A stretch of 64,000 nucleotides of DNA from an uncultured Actinomyces sp. (GTDB taxonomy: Bacteria > Actinomycetota > Actinomycetes > Actinomycetales > Actinomycetaceae): assembly GCA_937926195.1 (NCBI GenBank), contig CALEXZ010000144.1, forward strand, positions 1 through 64,000, given 5' to 3'. Shown in pieces: positions 1 to 7,553 of the stretch. The notes under the pieces are model-generated. The model had not been told where the DNA came from, ran no database searches, and saw only the letters and a list, made by a program, of their open reading frames with translations. Positions within the stretch are counted from its first letter, which is position 1, and the number at the start of each line of letters is the position of its first letter. The translations under genes were made by a program, and so were the position numbers.

Positions 1-1730
1 TCGACGTAAAGACCTCTCTGCTGGAAGTGAAGGAAAAGGTCGAGTTCGTCGACTGCAGTATAGATGACGGTCGCCAGAGGATCTGTGCGGCGCCGGAGAT
101 AGAGAAGGAACTCGGACGGGTGGTCGATGAGTTCAACGATGAGATCCAGGTCGTGCAGTGAGACGGTCCAAGCGATGCAGTCCTTGTCGATAAAACCGGC
201 TTTGACGAGTTCAGCTGTACCGGTCGTCGTCGCTGCAAGGTCTTCGAGGCTTACTGCGACAACATGGATCTCTCGAACGGAACTCAAGTCCATCCACTCT
301 GCGCCGTGGAGCCTAAGCCCTCTGTCAGCTTCGATGCGGTCCCGAAGGCGACGGGCCTGACCGACTGCTCTTTCGATGATGCGTGTTAGGTTGTTTCTGA
401 GGCGCCGTGTGTCTCCTGCTCTCGCAGCCGGAGCGATGGCGACTGCCTTATCTTCGACGATGATGGCGATGTCGTCGAGGATGAAGAGGTGATCACCTTC
501 GACGCGCTTCGTGTAGCCCTCGACCGGACCCGCTTCTTCGCTCTCGGTGGCCGGCACGTAGTACTCGAATCCGTGTAGCACAGTTGCGCCAGGGAGTACA
601 CGGGCGAGCGCCGCTTCGGTTCGTTCCTCAAGGACCTTTCCTCGATGCGCTTGGTACTTATCCCATGCCTGGGTGCCCTTGAGGTGCTGCTCGAAGGCCT
701 CGCGGACAGCGACGACGATGTGGGCGTCGTGGACGAGCATGAAACGTCCATCCATACCAGCAACGACCGGGTTGGTGCGCAGCGGGTTATCCCCGGCTGC
801 AAAGGCGTCAATTACGGACCGCGGTGTCGATCCACTCAAGTCTATTGTGAAAAACTCGAACACCGCCTGGACCGCGGCACAGTCCAGACCTGTACAGTCG
901 GCGACCTCCTGCGCGCTGATGGTGACGAAATGGCTTTCAGGCTCCCATAAGTCCTGCCACTGCCCAATGTAGTGAGCCCGCTCTTCTTCGTTGAGGCCGC
1001 GGGGGTGTGCTTGCATCACACCGATCGTTTCGTCGCCCCATTTGTTTACGCGGGCACTGAATCGGTCCACCTGCATCGCATGGCATCCCTGAAGAGTCCT
1101 AAAGGCCTCATCGACGCCGAATCCGAGGTCGGCCCTGAGGGCCTGGTCAACGTCTTCGTTGGCGAATAGTTCTCGTACGGTGATCTCAACCTGGTCTGGG
1201 TAGGACGAGTTCCTCATCCACACTTCGGCGCCACGTACCTTCTCCGTGATGAAACCGAATTCATCTTCCTGATCTCTGTCTAGGAGAGCCTTGGCCTGCT
1301 CGAGTTGGAGGATGGCGTCCACATCCTCAATCCGGCTGTAGACAGCATCGGTGACGGGCTGGACTCGCAAATCTCTGCAACTGGACTTTTGACACTCAGG
1401 GGGCTCTGGCGAGGCAGGAGGTCCCGCTTTGCCAGCGAGGCGTTCGTGACCCGTGATCGCTAGCAGAGTCAGTACCTCAGCACGGGTCAGACCTGCCTCA
1501 GAAGCCCCCGCTTGGGGAAGAAATGCCCACGGTAGGCAGCGGATCCGGGCAACCTCGATGACACGCACTGGATCAAACTCGGCGATCGCCGTCGTCAGAT
1601 CTTCAATCGCGTTGGCCAATCGTTGCTCGGCTTGGGCGGACGGGTCCTCTGCGGACAGGAGCTCCGTGCGCAGACTGAGTTGCGCGCCGACGGAGTCGAC
1701 GACTGTCTGCACATGCGGGTCAAATGGCAT
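1..1730 (-). CDS. large protein with PD-(D/E)XK-like nuclease motif, C-terminus off the left edge
   Basis: Reading the minus strand from ATG 1730 (MPFDPHVQTVVDS) gives an uninterrupted frame of at least 576 residues that leaves the window without a stop. The N-terminal half is helical and charged with no family I recognise. Residues around 415-430 read GDHLFILDDIAIIVEDKAVA. The D419/D420 ... E426-x-K428 spacing resembles the D...ExK core of PD-(D/E)XK/NERD-like nucleases. It is followed by an Arg-rich helix and by a segment (HDLDLIVELI...YLRRR) seen in uncharacterised nuclease-like proteins. GC content and codon use (ATT, ATA, TTA, AGA) are lower and more mixed than in neighbouring genes, suggesting acquisition. 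Next to it lies an insertion-sequence remnant. Function is inferred from motif only. Confidence 0.75.
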   Translation of the reverse strand, partial: MPFDPHVQTVVDSVGAQLSLRTELLSAEDPSAQAEQRLANAIEDLTTAIAEFDPVRVIEVARIRCLPWAFLPQAGASEAGLTRAEVLTLLAITGHERLAGKAGPPASPEPPECQKSSCRDLRVQPVTDAVYSRIEDVDAILQLEQAKALLDRDQEDEFGFITEKVRGAEVWMRNSSYPDQVEITVRELFANEDVDQALRADLGFGVDEAFRTLQGCHAMQVDRFSARVNKWGDETIGVMQAHPRGLNEEERAHYIGQWQDLWEPESHFVTISAQEVADCTGLDCAAVQAVFEFFTIDLSGSTPRSVIDAFAAGDNPLRTNPVVAGMDGRFMLVHDAHIVVAVREAFEQHLKGTQAWDKYQAHRGKVLEERTEAALARVLPGATVLHGFEYYVPATESEEAGPVEGYTKRVEGDHLFILDDIAIIVEDKAVAIAPAARAGDTRRLRNNLTRIIERAVGQARRLRDRIEADRGLRLHGAEWMDLSSVREIHVVAVSLEDLAATTTGTAELVKAGFIDKDCIAWTVSLHDLDLIVELIDHPSEFLLYLRRRTDPLATVIYTAVDELDLFLHFQQRGLYV

Positions 1731-2034
1731 TCGTGTTGCCCTACGTTGCGGCGGCCGTCGGCGGTTCTTCTTACCCACCCCGTCACCCTCTCTCATCGGT
1801 GTTCATGAAGACGCGCGGACAGCTACTCGTGGTGCCGAGCGCCGCTCAATCTGCGGCACTGGAAACGAGCGCGTCGGCCGCAAGTTTAACGTCTTTTCGC
1901 ATTTGAGGGTACGGTTGCCTGAGCGTATCGAGGTGCATAGGTGGGTGTGTCGTGACGCCGGGTAGGGGTCGAGGTCCCTCCACGATGGGGGCTGCTACAC
2001 AACCCGTCACGACCTGTGACTACCTTCACCTGCC
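1731..2034. other. intergenic stretch, possible IS left end
   Basis: No credible coding frame is seen. The first part should carry the promoter of the minus-strand nuclease-like gene, but no clear hexamers stand out. Around 1987-2010 the sequence GCTGCTACACAACCCGTCAC precedes the transposase remnant and could be what is left of its terminal inverted repeat; no matching right end was found. Confidence 0.3.
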
Positions 2035-2645
2035 CTGACGAGCTTCCGGGGCCTGGAGGCCCTTGGGCTGACCGCGGTGGGTCGGTTCCTCTAGGAGGAG
2101 CGGGTGGTGATCGAATGCCGCATGCCCTCTGGCTCCGAGGACCCGTTCTGCCGGTCGTGCGGCGCTCGGGGACAAGTCTGTGGGACGGTGCTCGGGCACC
2201 TAGCCCACGTGCCGGCAGGGCGGCGGTCCACGAAGCTGGTGGAGCACGGGGGGCGCTTGGCCTGTACCCACTTCCGCCGAGTGCGGATACGGGACACTGG
2301 TCGCGTGGCCGAGGCCAAGCAGATCCTCATCCAGGCCCCGACCGCTTCGGCGGTGTGTAGGTGCTTGAGGTTACTGAGCACGTGTAGCGCCGCACTAGGC
2401 TAGGCGAAAGGTACGTCCCGTGATCGTCAACTTGATGCCCGTAGGGCCAGTGCGTCTGCTGGACGTGGTCCCGTTCCATTTTAGGAAGGTCCTCAGGATC
2501 TGGCTTGCTCAGCGCGACCATGGCTGGCGCCAACGGGGCGAGGTGGAGGCCATTGACGGTTCCACCGGGTTTAAGAGCGCCACCGGCGAGTAGTTCCCAC
2601 CGGCCCGGGCGGTGATGGACCCCTTCCACGTCGACGTCCTGGCAG
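2035..2645 (+). pseudogene. ISL3-family transposase remnant
   Basis: Two out-of-phase plus-strand segments together match the layout of actinobacterial ISL3 transposases. Segment one (2035-2340) reads LTSFRGLEALGLTAVGRFL, a TAG stop at 2092, then an N-terminal zinc-finger region CRSCGARG...LAHVP...ACTHF. Segment two (2420-2645, another frame) reads YV.VIVNLMPVGPVRLLDV, then EAIDGSTGFKSAT, a TAG stop at 2591, then AVMDPFHVDVLA. These are the family's VAMDGFTGFK and VMDPFHV blocks around the DDE core. A frameshift or deletion, two stops and loss of the whole C-terminal half show it is dead. Its right edge runs into the EIIA gene on the opposite strand, so it or its decay truncated that gene. 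Confidence 0.75.
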
Positions 2646-3007
2646 CCAGTAAACCCGGAGAGTGCCGTCAGCGCTTCCCGGTGCTGCTCGGAGTCAGCGG
2701 CTGCCAGAGTCATCACGATCGTCACAGGGTCGTTGTCACCCGCGCCGAACTCGACCGGAGCAGCGAGGCGGGCAAAGGAGAGCCCGGTACGGAGGGCGGA
2801 CTCATCAGGTCGCGCGTGGGGGAGAGTGAAACCCGGAGTGATGACGGCATACGGACCGTGGGTGTCAACGGTCACGATTATGGCCTCGGTGTACGCCGGT
2901 GCGGTGGTACCGACCTCCACGAGGAGAGCACCTGCGGCACGCCAGTCATCGGCCACAACGTCCAGGGACACAGCGTTGATCGAGATCAGGGACTTGAGAA
3001 CGGTCAT
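2327..3007 (-). CDS. PTS EIIA component (ascorbate/fructose-type), C-terminus replaced
   Basis: Starting at ATG 3007 (MTVLKSLISINAVSLDV), residues 1-115 form an EIIA domain. It contains the phosphoacceptor block GFTLPHARPD and the downstream VEFGAGDNDPV...EQHREALTALS. This enzyme would pass phosphate from HPr to a membrane EIIB/EIIC pair, none of which is nearby. Such domains normally run to about 145-150 residues. Here similarity stops near residue 117 (about 2650), and the remaining frame is antisense to the ISL3 remnant, giving a non-family tail of about 110 residues. I therefore read it as truncated by the insertion and probably inactive, although the reading frame stays open to 2327. Confidence 0.7.
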   Translation of the reverse strand: MTVLKSLISINAVSLDVVADDWRAAGALLVEVGTTAPAYTEAIIVTVDTHGPYAVITPGFTLPHARPDESALRTGLSFARLAAPVEFGAGDNDPVTIVMTLAAADSEQHREALTALSGFTGCQDVDVEGVHHRPGRWELLAGGALKPGGTVNGLHLAPLAPAMVALSKPDPEDLPKMERDHVQQTHWPYGHQVDDHGTYLSPSLVRRYTCSVTSSTYTPPKRSGPG

Positions 3008-3105
3008 GGGACCGTGCTTGGTTCCACACACCTCATCGACATAGGTGGCAGATATGCCCTGTGTCAGTGGGTTCTGCCGCACGGCCCCTCATCGTCGGTG
3101 CGGGG

Positions 3106-3978
3106 TCAGCGCTCCTGCGCGGCGAGCTCCGTGAAGAAGTCGAGCAGCCGGTGGGTGCCGACGGGCTCGCCCACGCAGTCGTGGAGCATGCTCCACGACA
3201 CGAAGCGCATCGTCTCCGCCCGTCGTGGGCTGACGAGCCCGAGCACGTTCATCGTCGGCGGCAGGACGGCGGGTGAGATCGTCGCGACCCGCGCGGGCCG
3301 CCCGAGCGCCTGGAAGGCGCACTCGGCCAGCCCCTTCCACGTGAAGACCTCGGGACCGCCCACCTCCCACGTTCCCTCAGTACCGTCTGTCAGACGGTCG
3401 ACGCAGAACTGCGCGAGGTCCGCGCCGTGAATGGGATTGATCCGGGTCTCGGGGCGGAAGAGGAAGACACGCCCCCGTTGGGCCATCTGGAGAACCTGGG
3501 CCATGTCGGAGAAGTAGCCCGGGGGATTGACGACCTGGCTGGGCACCCGGGAGGCACGCAGCTCCTGGACGAAGGCGGACTTCGCGCGGGTGAGCCGCGC
3601 CGGGCACTGCTCACCCCCGATGACGTTGACGAAGCAGAAGCTCGTGACACTGTGACGCTCCGCAGAGCGCAGGATGGCGAGGTTCGCCCGGTAGTCGACG
3701 TCCCACGGGTCGGCCTTCTGCCTGGTGACCCCCAGGGCGGACACGACGGCGTCGACACCCCGGGCGGTATCAGCGACGAAGTCCGGATCCGTGACCTCGC
3801 CAACGGCCCACTCGTCGACGAGGCCCTCCAGCGTCGGAGAGCCCCACGGGCCGGGGGAGACGGCCCGCTCACGGCTGCGGGTGATCGCGCGCACCTTGAG
3901 TCCGCGGCGGTGCAGGTCAGCGACGATGAAGCGGCCGAGATAGCCGGTCGCTCCGGCAACAAGAACTGTGGAGGTCAT
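3106..3978 (-). CDS. NAD(P)-binding atypical SDR / NmrA-like protein
   Basis: Start ATG 3978 (MTSTVLVAGATGYLGRF) puts the Rossmann motif GATGYLGRF at residues 8-16, as usual for atypical short-chain dehydrogenases; the in-frame extension to 4014 adds nothing conserved. Residues 70-130 contain the VDAVVSALG strand and a long substrate-binding region follows (NPPGYFSD...INPIHGADLA). The classical YxxxK catalytic pair is not evident, as in the NmrA/SDR_a5 groups that bind NAD(P) as sensors, isomerases or reductases. About 290 residues, a typical length. It stands alone between convergent or unrelated neighbours. Substrate unknown. Confidence 0.8.
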   Translation of the reverse strand: MTSTVLVAGATGYLGRFIVADLHRRGLKVRAITRSRERAVSPGPWGSPTLEGLVDEWAVGEVTDPDFVADTARGVDAVVSALGVTRQKADPWDVDYRANLAILRSAERHSVTSFCFVNVIGGEQCPARLTRAKSAFVQELRASRVPSQVVNPPGYFSDMAQVLQMAQRGRVFLFRPETRINPIHGADLAQFCVDRLTDGTEGTWEVGGPEVFTWKGLAECAFQALGRPARVATISPAVLPPTMNVLGLVSPRRAETMRFVSWSMLHDCVGEPVGTHRLLDFFTELAAQER

Positions 3979-4125
3979 GAGGCGTCCCGGGTAGCGTGCA
4001 GGGTGCGCGGTCACACGGCGGTGAGTGACGTGGCCTCATTCTCACACGTTTTCCTTCCGATCGTGGGCGGGGGAACCCTCGACGCCGTCGACCCGCCCAG
4101 GCGGCACTGCCGCGCCGCAGCGTGC

Positions 4126-4893
4126 TCACCTGCGCAGCGGCGTCCACCCGACAGGCAGCGGGCCACGGATGGCCGCCCGGTCCTCGTCGGCCTGCTGGGA
4201 CCAGCCCTGCCCGGCATGAGCACCGGCCTCGCCGACGCGCCCCTGCGCTACACGGAACCCGACGTCGTCCAGCCGCGCGCCCGGCATGCTGCCCCGGCGC
4301 ACCGAGGCGCGCACGCTCCAGTGCCGGTCCGCCCACCCGCCGCCGCGCAGCACGCGGTAGTCGGCGTAGCGGGCGGGGTCGGAGTAGTCCCAGCACCACT
4401 CCCACACGTTGCCGAGCATGTCGAACAGGCCGAAGGCGTTGGGCTGCTTGCGCCCCACGGGCTGCGCACCGGCCACGGCGTCGGCACCGCTCCAGGCAAC
4501 GTCCTCAAGCGCGCCGTAGCGCGGGCCCGTCGAGCCTGCCCGGCAGGCGTGCTCCCACTCGGCCTCCGTGGGCAGGCGGAACCCGTCGGCACTGACGTCC
4601 CAGCGCACCCCGGCCTCGCCGACCTCGTAGGCCGCAGCGAGCCCCGCCCGGGCAGACAGGGTGTTGCACCAGGACACGGCCTCGCTCCACGACACCGAGT
4701 GCGCGGGAGCCTCCGCATCCTCGCCGTCGGGCACCACCGCCCCCAGCAGGCGCGAGTACAGCCCCCACGTCACCGGGGTGGCGGCGATGCGGAAGGGTAG
4801 CAGCCGCACCTCACGCTCGGTCCTCGTCCGGGCGTCGCGCAGCACGACGGATCCGGCAGGCACCGGAACCATCGTGGGTGTGAGCACAGGCAC
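4126..4893 (-). CDS. FGE/SUMF1-fold protein without catalytic cysteines
   Basis: The 255-residue protein has the formylglycine-generating-enzyme fold. It begins MVPVPAGSVVL, continues with PVTWGLYSRLL, HSVSWSEAVSWCN, RLPTEAEWEHACRAG and LGNVWEWCWDY, and ends with RVLRGGGWADRHWSVRAS...GFRVA. In true FGE the segment after the RGGSW-like block carries two active-site cysteines. Here no cysteine lies between RGGGW and the end, so sulfatase activation by the known mechanism is unlikely. Related prokaryotic members act in other oxidative or ligand-binding roles. No sulfatase gene is in the window. The GTG start at 4893 is preferred because a TACGCT hexamer lies six bases upstream; ATG 4872 is an alternative. 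Confidence 0.8.
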   Translation of the reverse strand: MPVLTPTMVPVPAGSVVLRDARTRTEREVRLLPFRIAATPVTWGLYSRLLGAVVPDGEDAEAPAHSVSWSEAVSWCNTLSARAGLAAAYEVGEAGVRWDVSADGFRLPTEAEWEHACRAGSTGPRYGALEDVAWSGADAVAGAQPVGRKQPNAFGLFDMLGNVWEWCWDYSDPARYADYRVLRGGGWADRHWSVRASVRRGSMPGARLDDVGFRVAQGRVGEAGAHAGQGWSQQADEDRAAIRGPLPVGWTPLRR

Positions 4894-4899
4894 CCCATG

Positions 4900-4905
4900 A
4901 GCGTA
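4900..4905 (-). promoter_or_regulatory. -10 element of a leaderless FGE-like gene
   Basis: TACGCT on the minus strand ends six bases before GTG 4893, the spacing expected when transcription starts at the start codon. No Shine-Dalgarno sequence precedes this GTG. Confidence 0.5.
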
Positions 4906-4948
4906 CCCGCAGGCCGCCGCCCTGAGGGGGGAGACGAGCGCCAGGGGC

Positions 4949-5461
4949 TCAGTCGGCCTTCGGCGCCTGAGACCGCTTGCGCGTAGCGAGGTAGGCGGCT
5001 GAGTGGAGCGCCAGCCCGAAGACGGGGAAGGCGGGGATCGTCCACAGGCGAGGCTTGAGAGCCACACCGTCGTCCTTGAGGGCCTTGTTGGCCATCGCCC
5101 AGAAGGGCAGGACGATAGGCAGCGCTGTGGCACTGCCACTGGTGTAGCGGCGCGCGGCGGCTACCGAGGCGAGGTGGAGGAAGCCGTGCATGCCGTAGCC
5201 GAAGAGCATCGACTGGTAGAAGGCCGAACGTCCGCGGGTGCGGTACCCGTCGATGGAAGCGGCGGCCATGAGGACGCCGGCGGTGCTCAGGGCGAGGTTG
5301 ACGTGAGCGCGTGACGGCCCGTGCTCGCGCACGTCCTCTGGCAGCCAGCGGGCGGAGCCGGCAAAGGGATGCGGGTGCCCCGGCATCGTCACGTACTCCT
5401 CGATGTCGTGGGCGAGCCAGGCGAAGAACAGTCCTGAGGTGGCTAGGTCGACGCGGTCCAT
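4949..5461 (-). CDS. HXXEE-domain membrane protein (copy 1)
   Basis: 170 residues. The family signature HDIEE sits at residues 18-22 (WLAHDIEEYVTMP) inside the first hydrophobic segment, and a second His motif, HGFLH, lies near residue 92. Four to five hydrophobic segments indicate an integral membrane protein. The HXXEE family is conserved in bacteria but has no known biochemical role; the paired His/Glu pattern suggests metal binding. ATG 5461 has a good ribosome-binding site (GGAGG seven bases upstream). It lies directly downstream of a second, diverged HXXEE-like copy on the same strand, both facing a TetR gene, so the pair is probably co-regulated. Confidence 0.85.
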   Translation of the reverse strand: MDRVDLATSGLFFAWLAHDIEEYVTMPGHPHPFAGSARWLPEDVREHGPSRAHVNLALSTAGVLMAAASIDGYRTRGRSAFYQSMLFGYGMHGFLHLASVAAARRYTSGSATALPIVLPFWAMANKALKDDGVALKPRLWTIPAFPVFGLALHSAAYLATRKRSQAPKAD

Positions 5462-5525
5462 GGGTATGCCTCCGTGAAGAGCGAGATGTGGGTGGTGTGC
5501 GGCTATGAGGCATCGCTACCGATAG

Positions 5526-6059
5526 TCAGTCGTGGGGTGTATCGACGCGCTCACGAAATGCTCGCTGTGCTCGCAGAATGCCCTCGGCTCCCGCGTGAGC
5601 CGCTAGGAGCACCGGCAGGGAGGCGGCGATGCCGCCTGCGCTTACTCGGCAGGGCACGCCCTCCTTGCGCAGCGCGTGCCACGCCCACGCCCCGTAACCG
5701 ATGACGGCGGGGGCTGTGAGGGCACCGGAGACGTACCCGCCTCGCAGCAGGCACAACCCCAAGTGGCCGAAGCCGTGCAAGCCCCAGGCGGCAGCGGCGT
5801 TCTGGAACCACGCGGAGCGGCCGTCGCTGCGTAGGCCCGCAATCGCGGCACCTGCCCAGTGCAAGCTGATCAGAGCGATACCGATGTTGGTGTGCTCCTG
5901 GCTCCAGCCGTTCCTGCGCAGCTCGTCGGGCAGCGGAACCCACGAGGGGGCGTGCGAGAAGGCCCCCCGTGAGGACTCCTGGTAGGTGAACAGCTCCTCG
6001 CCGTCATTGGCGAGGAAGGACAGCAGCAGGCCGTAGGCCGCCAGGTGGGACTGCTTCAT
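5526..6059 (-). CDS. HXXEE-like membrane protein (diverged copy 2)
   Basis: 177 residues, sharing the layout of its downstream neighbour: an N-terminal hydrophobic segment with NDGEELFTYQ (residues 18-27) in place of HDIEE, a central TNIGIALISLHWAG helix, and HGFGHLG near residue 95. The first His of HXXEE is Asn here, so if the motif binds metal this copy may differ in function. AGGGG upstream of ATG 6059 serves as ribosome-binding site. The 134-bp gap to the divergent tetR gene holds a palindromic operator, which makes this gene a likely repression target. Confidence 0.75.
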   Translation of the reverse strand: MKQSHLAAYGLLLSFLANDGEELFTYQESSRGAFSHAPSWVPLPDELRRNGWSQEHTNIGIALISLHWAGAAIAGLRSDGRSAWFQNAAAAWGLHGFGHLGLCLLRGGYVSGALTAPAVIGYGAWAWHALRKEGVPCRVSAGGIAASLPVLLAAHAGAEGILRAQRAFRERVDTPHD

Positions 6060-6094
6060 GAGTGACCCCCTCTACGAGACCGCCGGTAGCGATA

Positions 6095-6116
6095 CTGGTG
6101 GTTGCACAACCAACAG
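6095..6116. promoter_or_regulatory. TetR operator palindrome
   Basis: CTG-G-TGGTTG-CA-CAACCA-A-CAG forms a 22-bp dyad (6-bp arms around a CA centre plus matching outer CTG/CAG). It lies midway between the divergent HXXEE-like gene and the tetR gene, where a repressor would control both. Confidence 0.65.
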
Positions 6117-6193
6117 TAGCGCAAGTCGTGCGATTCTGGAAGGATTCGAGGCCAGGTCACGGCGGACAGAGTCAGGCGGAGGGAGACGAGCGC

Positions 6194-6796
6194 GTGAGCA
6201 CTCAGTCGCGTTCGCGGGGCGGACGCCCCAGGGACGCCTCCCTGGACGCGCGGATCCTCGAGCAGACCTTCACGCTGCTGGCCGCCAAGGGCTTTGGCGG
6301 GCTACGGGCCGACGACGTCGCCCGCTGCGCGGGCGTGCCCAAGTCGACGATCTACCGCCGCTGGTCCTCCCTCGCCGAGCTCGCCGTCGACGCCGTGGAC
6401 GCGGCCATGGGCCCGCGCGAGTGCGAGGCAGGAGCGGACCCTCTCGCCGACCTCACGGAGATCATCGTCAAGGCGCACTCCTACCTCGTGGCCTCCCCGC
6501 TGGCGCCCGCACTACCGCGCCTGGCCATCGAGCTCACTGGCAACCCCGAGGCGGCGGCGTCCTACCGCGAGCGCGTCATCGCGCCCCTACGTGACGGCGC
6601 CATCACCGCGGTGCGCCGGGCGCAGGCCATCGGTCAGTGGTCGGGACCCGACCCCGTGACGAGCGTCGACATGATGATCGGGACGGTCGCCTACCGGCTC
6701 CTCTACCTCGGGCACACGGCGAGCCTGGAGGAGACCTTCGAGATCGCCGAGGCCGTCGCCCGGCGCACCCTGCCTCGTCCCACGCCGCGGGACTGA
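6194..6796 (+). CDS. TetR-family transcriptional regulator
   Basis: 200 residues from GTG 6194 (VSTQSRSRGGRP), preceded by GGAGACGAG; the longer frame from 6062 would swallow the operator and was rejected. Residues 12-60 form the helix-turn-helix domain: DARILEQTFTLLAAKGFGGLRADDVARCAGVPKSTIYRRW is cut here only by its two helices, with the recognition helix PKSTIYRRW. The C-terminal domain resembles TetR_C regulators with helices that bind a small ligand and dimerise. Divergent position and the intergenic palindrome indicate autoregulation and control of the HXXEE pair. Ligand unknown. Confidence 0.9.
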   Translation: MSTQSRSRGGRPRDASLDARILEQTFTLLAAKGFGGLRADDVARCAGVPKSTIYRRWSSLAELAVDAVDAAMGPRECEAGADPLADLTEIIVKAHSYLVASPLAPALPRLAIELTGNPEAAASYRERVIAPLRDGAITAVRRAQAIGQWSGPDPVTSVDMMIGTVAYRLLYLGHTASLEETFEIAEAVARRTLPRPTPRD

Positions 6797-6865
6797 GGGG
6801 CGCTGCTCGGGGTGACGACGACGTGCTCCTCGGCGCGCCTCCAGGCCCCTTCGCGCTCCTGGGCG

Positions 6866-7549
6866 CTACTGGGGCTGCGGGTACTCGCCGCGCAGGTCGC
6901 AGATGGCCTGACGGCGCCAGGATCCGACGAGGTGGGTGTTGACCAGCCCGATCGCCTCCATGAGCGCGAAGACCGTCGTCGGCCCCACGAAACGGAACCC
7001 CCGCCGTTTGAGCTCACGGGCCAGCGCCTGCGACTCGGCGCACCGGGTGGGGACCTGTGCGAGCGTGTGCGGCGCCAGCTCGGTGCGGGGCCGGTAGGAC
7101 CACACGAGCCCGGCGAGGCCGCCCTCGACGTCGTCGGCCTGACGCAGCGCGAGGGTGGCGCGGGCGTTGTGCACGGTCGCCTCGATCTTGGCCCGGTTGC
7201 GCACGATCCTCGTCTCGCCCAGCAGCCGCTCGACGTCCTCGGGGCCGAAGGCGGCGACGGCGTCGGGATCGAAGCCCGCGAAGACCTCACGGAAGGCCGG
7301 GCGCTTGCGCAGGATCGTCACCCACGACAGCCCCGACTGGAAGGCCTCCAGGCTCACCCGCTCGAAGACCCCTCGCTCGTCACGCACCGGTACGCCCCAC
7401 TCGGTGTCGTAGTACTCGCGCAGCAGCGGGTCCGTGGCCGCCCACACCGGGCGCCACAGGCCGTCCTCGCCGCGCACGAGGTCAGGAGAGACCGGCCAGG
7501 CCAAGGCACTACCGGCGGCGCCCACCGCAGCGTGATCGTCGGAATCCAT
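6866..7549 (-). CDS. tag: DNA-3-methyladenine glycosylase I
   Basis: 227 residues. It excises 3-methyladenine from alkylated DNA to start base-excision repair. Family features are visible: WAATDPLLREYYDTEWGVPV near the N-terminus, the LEAFQSGLSWVTILRKRPAFREVF block with the conserved Glu and Trp of the base pocket, and the late FVGPTTVFALMEAIGLVNTH block. E. coli Tag has zinc-ligating Cys and His at its ends; the C-terminal region here lacks the paired ligands, as in many actinobacterial members. ATG 7549 follows GTGAGGCC; GTG 7570 would overlap the upstream esterase. It lies four bases after that esterase gene, so the two are probably cotranscribed. Confidence 0.92.
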   Translation of the reverse strand: MDSDDHAAVGAAGSALAWPVSPDLVRGEDGLWRPVWAATDPLLREYYDTEWGVPVRDERGVFERVSLEAFQSGLSWVTILRKRPAFREVFAGFDPDAVAAFGPEDVERLLGETRIVRNRAKIEATVHNARATLALRQADDVEGGLAGLVWSYRPRTELAPHTLAQVPTRCAESQALARELKRRGFRFVGPTTVFALMEAIGLVNTHLVGSWRRQAICDLRGEYPQPQ

Positions 7550-7553
7550 GGCC

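Noticed and set aside
2656..2690. Plus-strand KPGECRQRF read as continuation of the ISL3 transposase
   Set aside because: The opposite strand there encodes the well-conserved EIIA helix EQHREALTALS, so the resemblance is chance and the IS match is taken to end near 2645.
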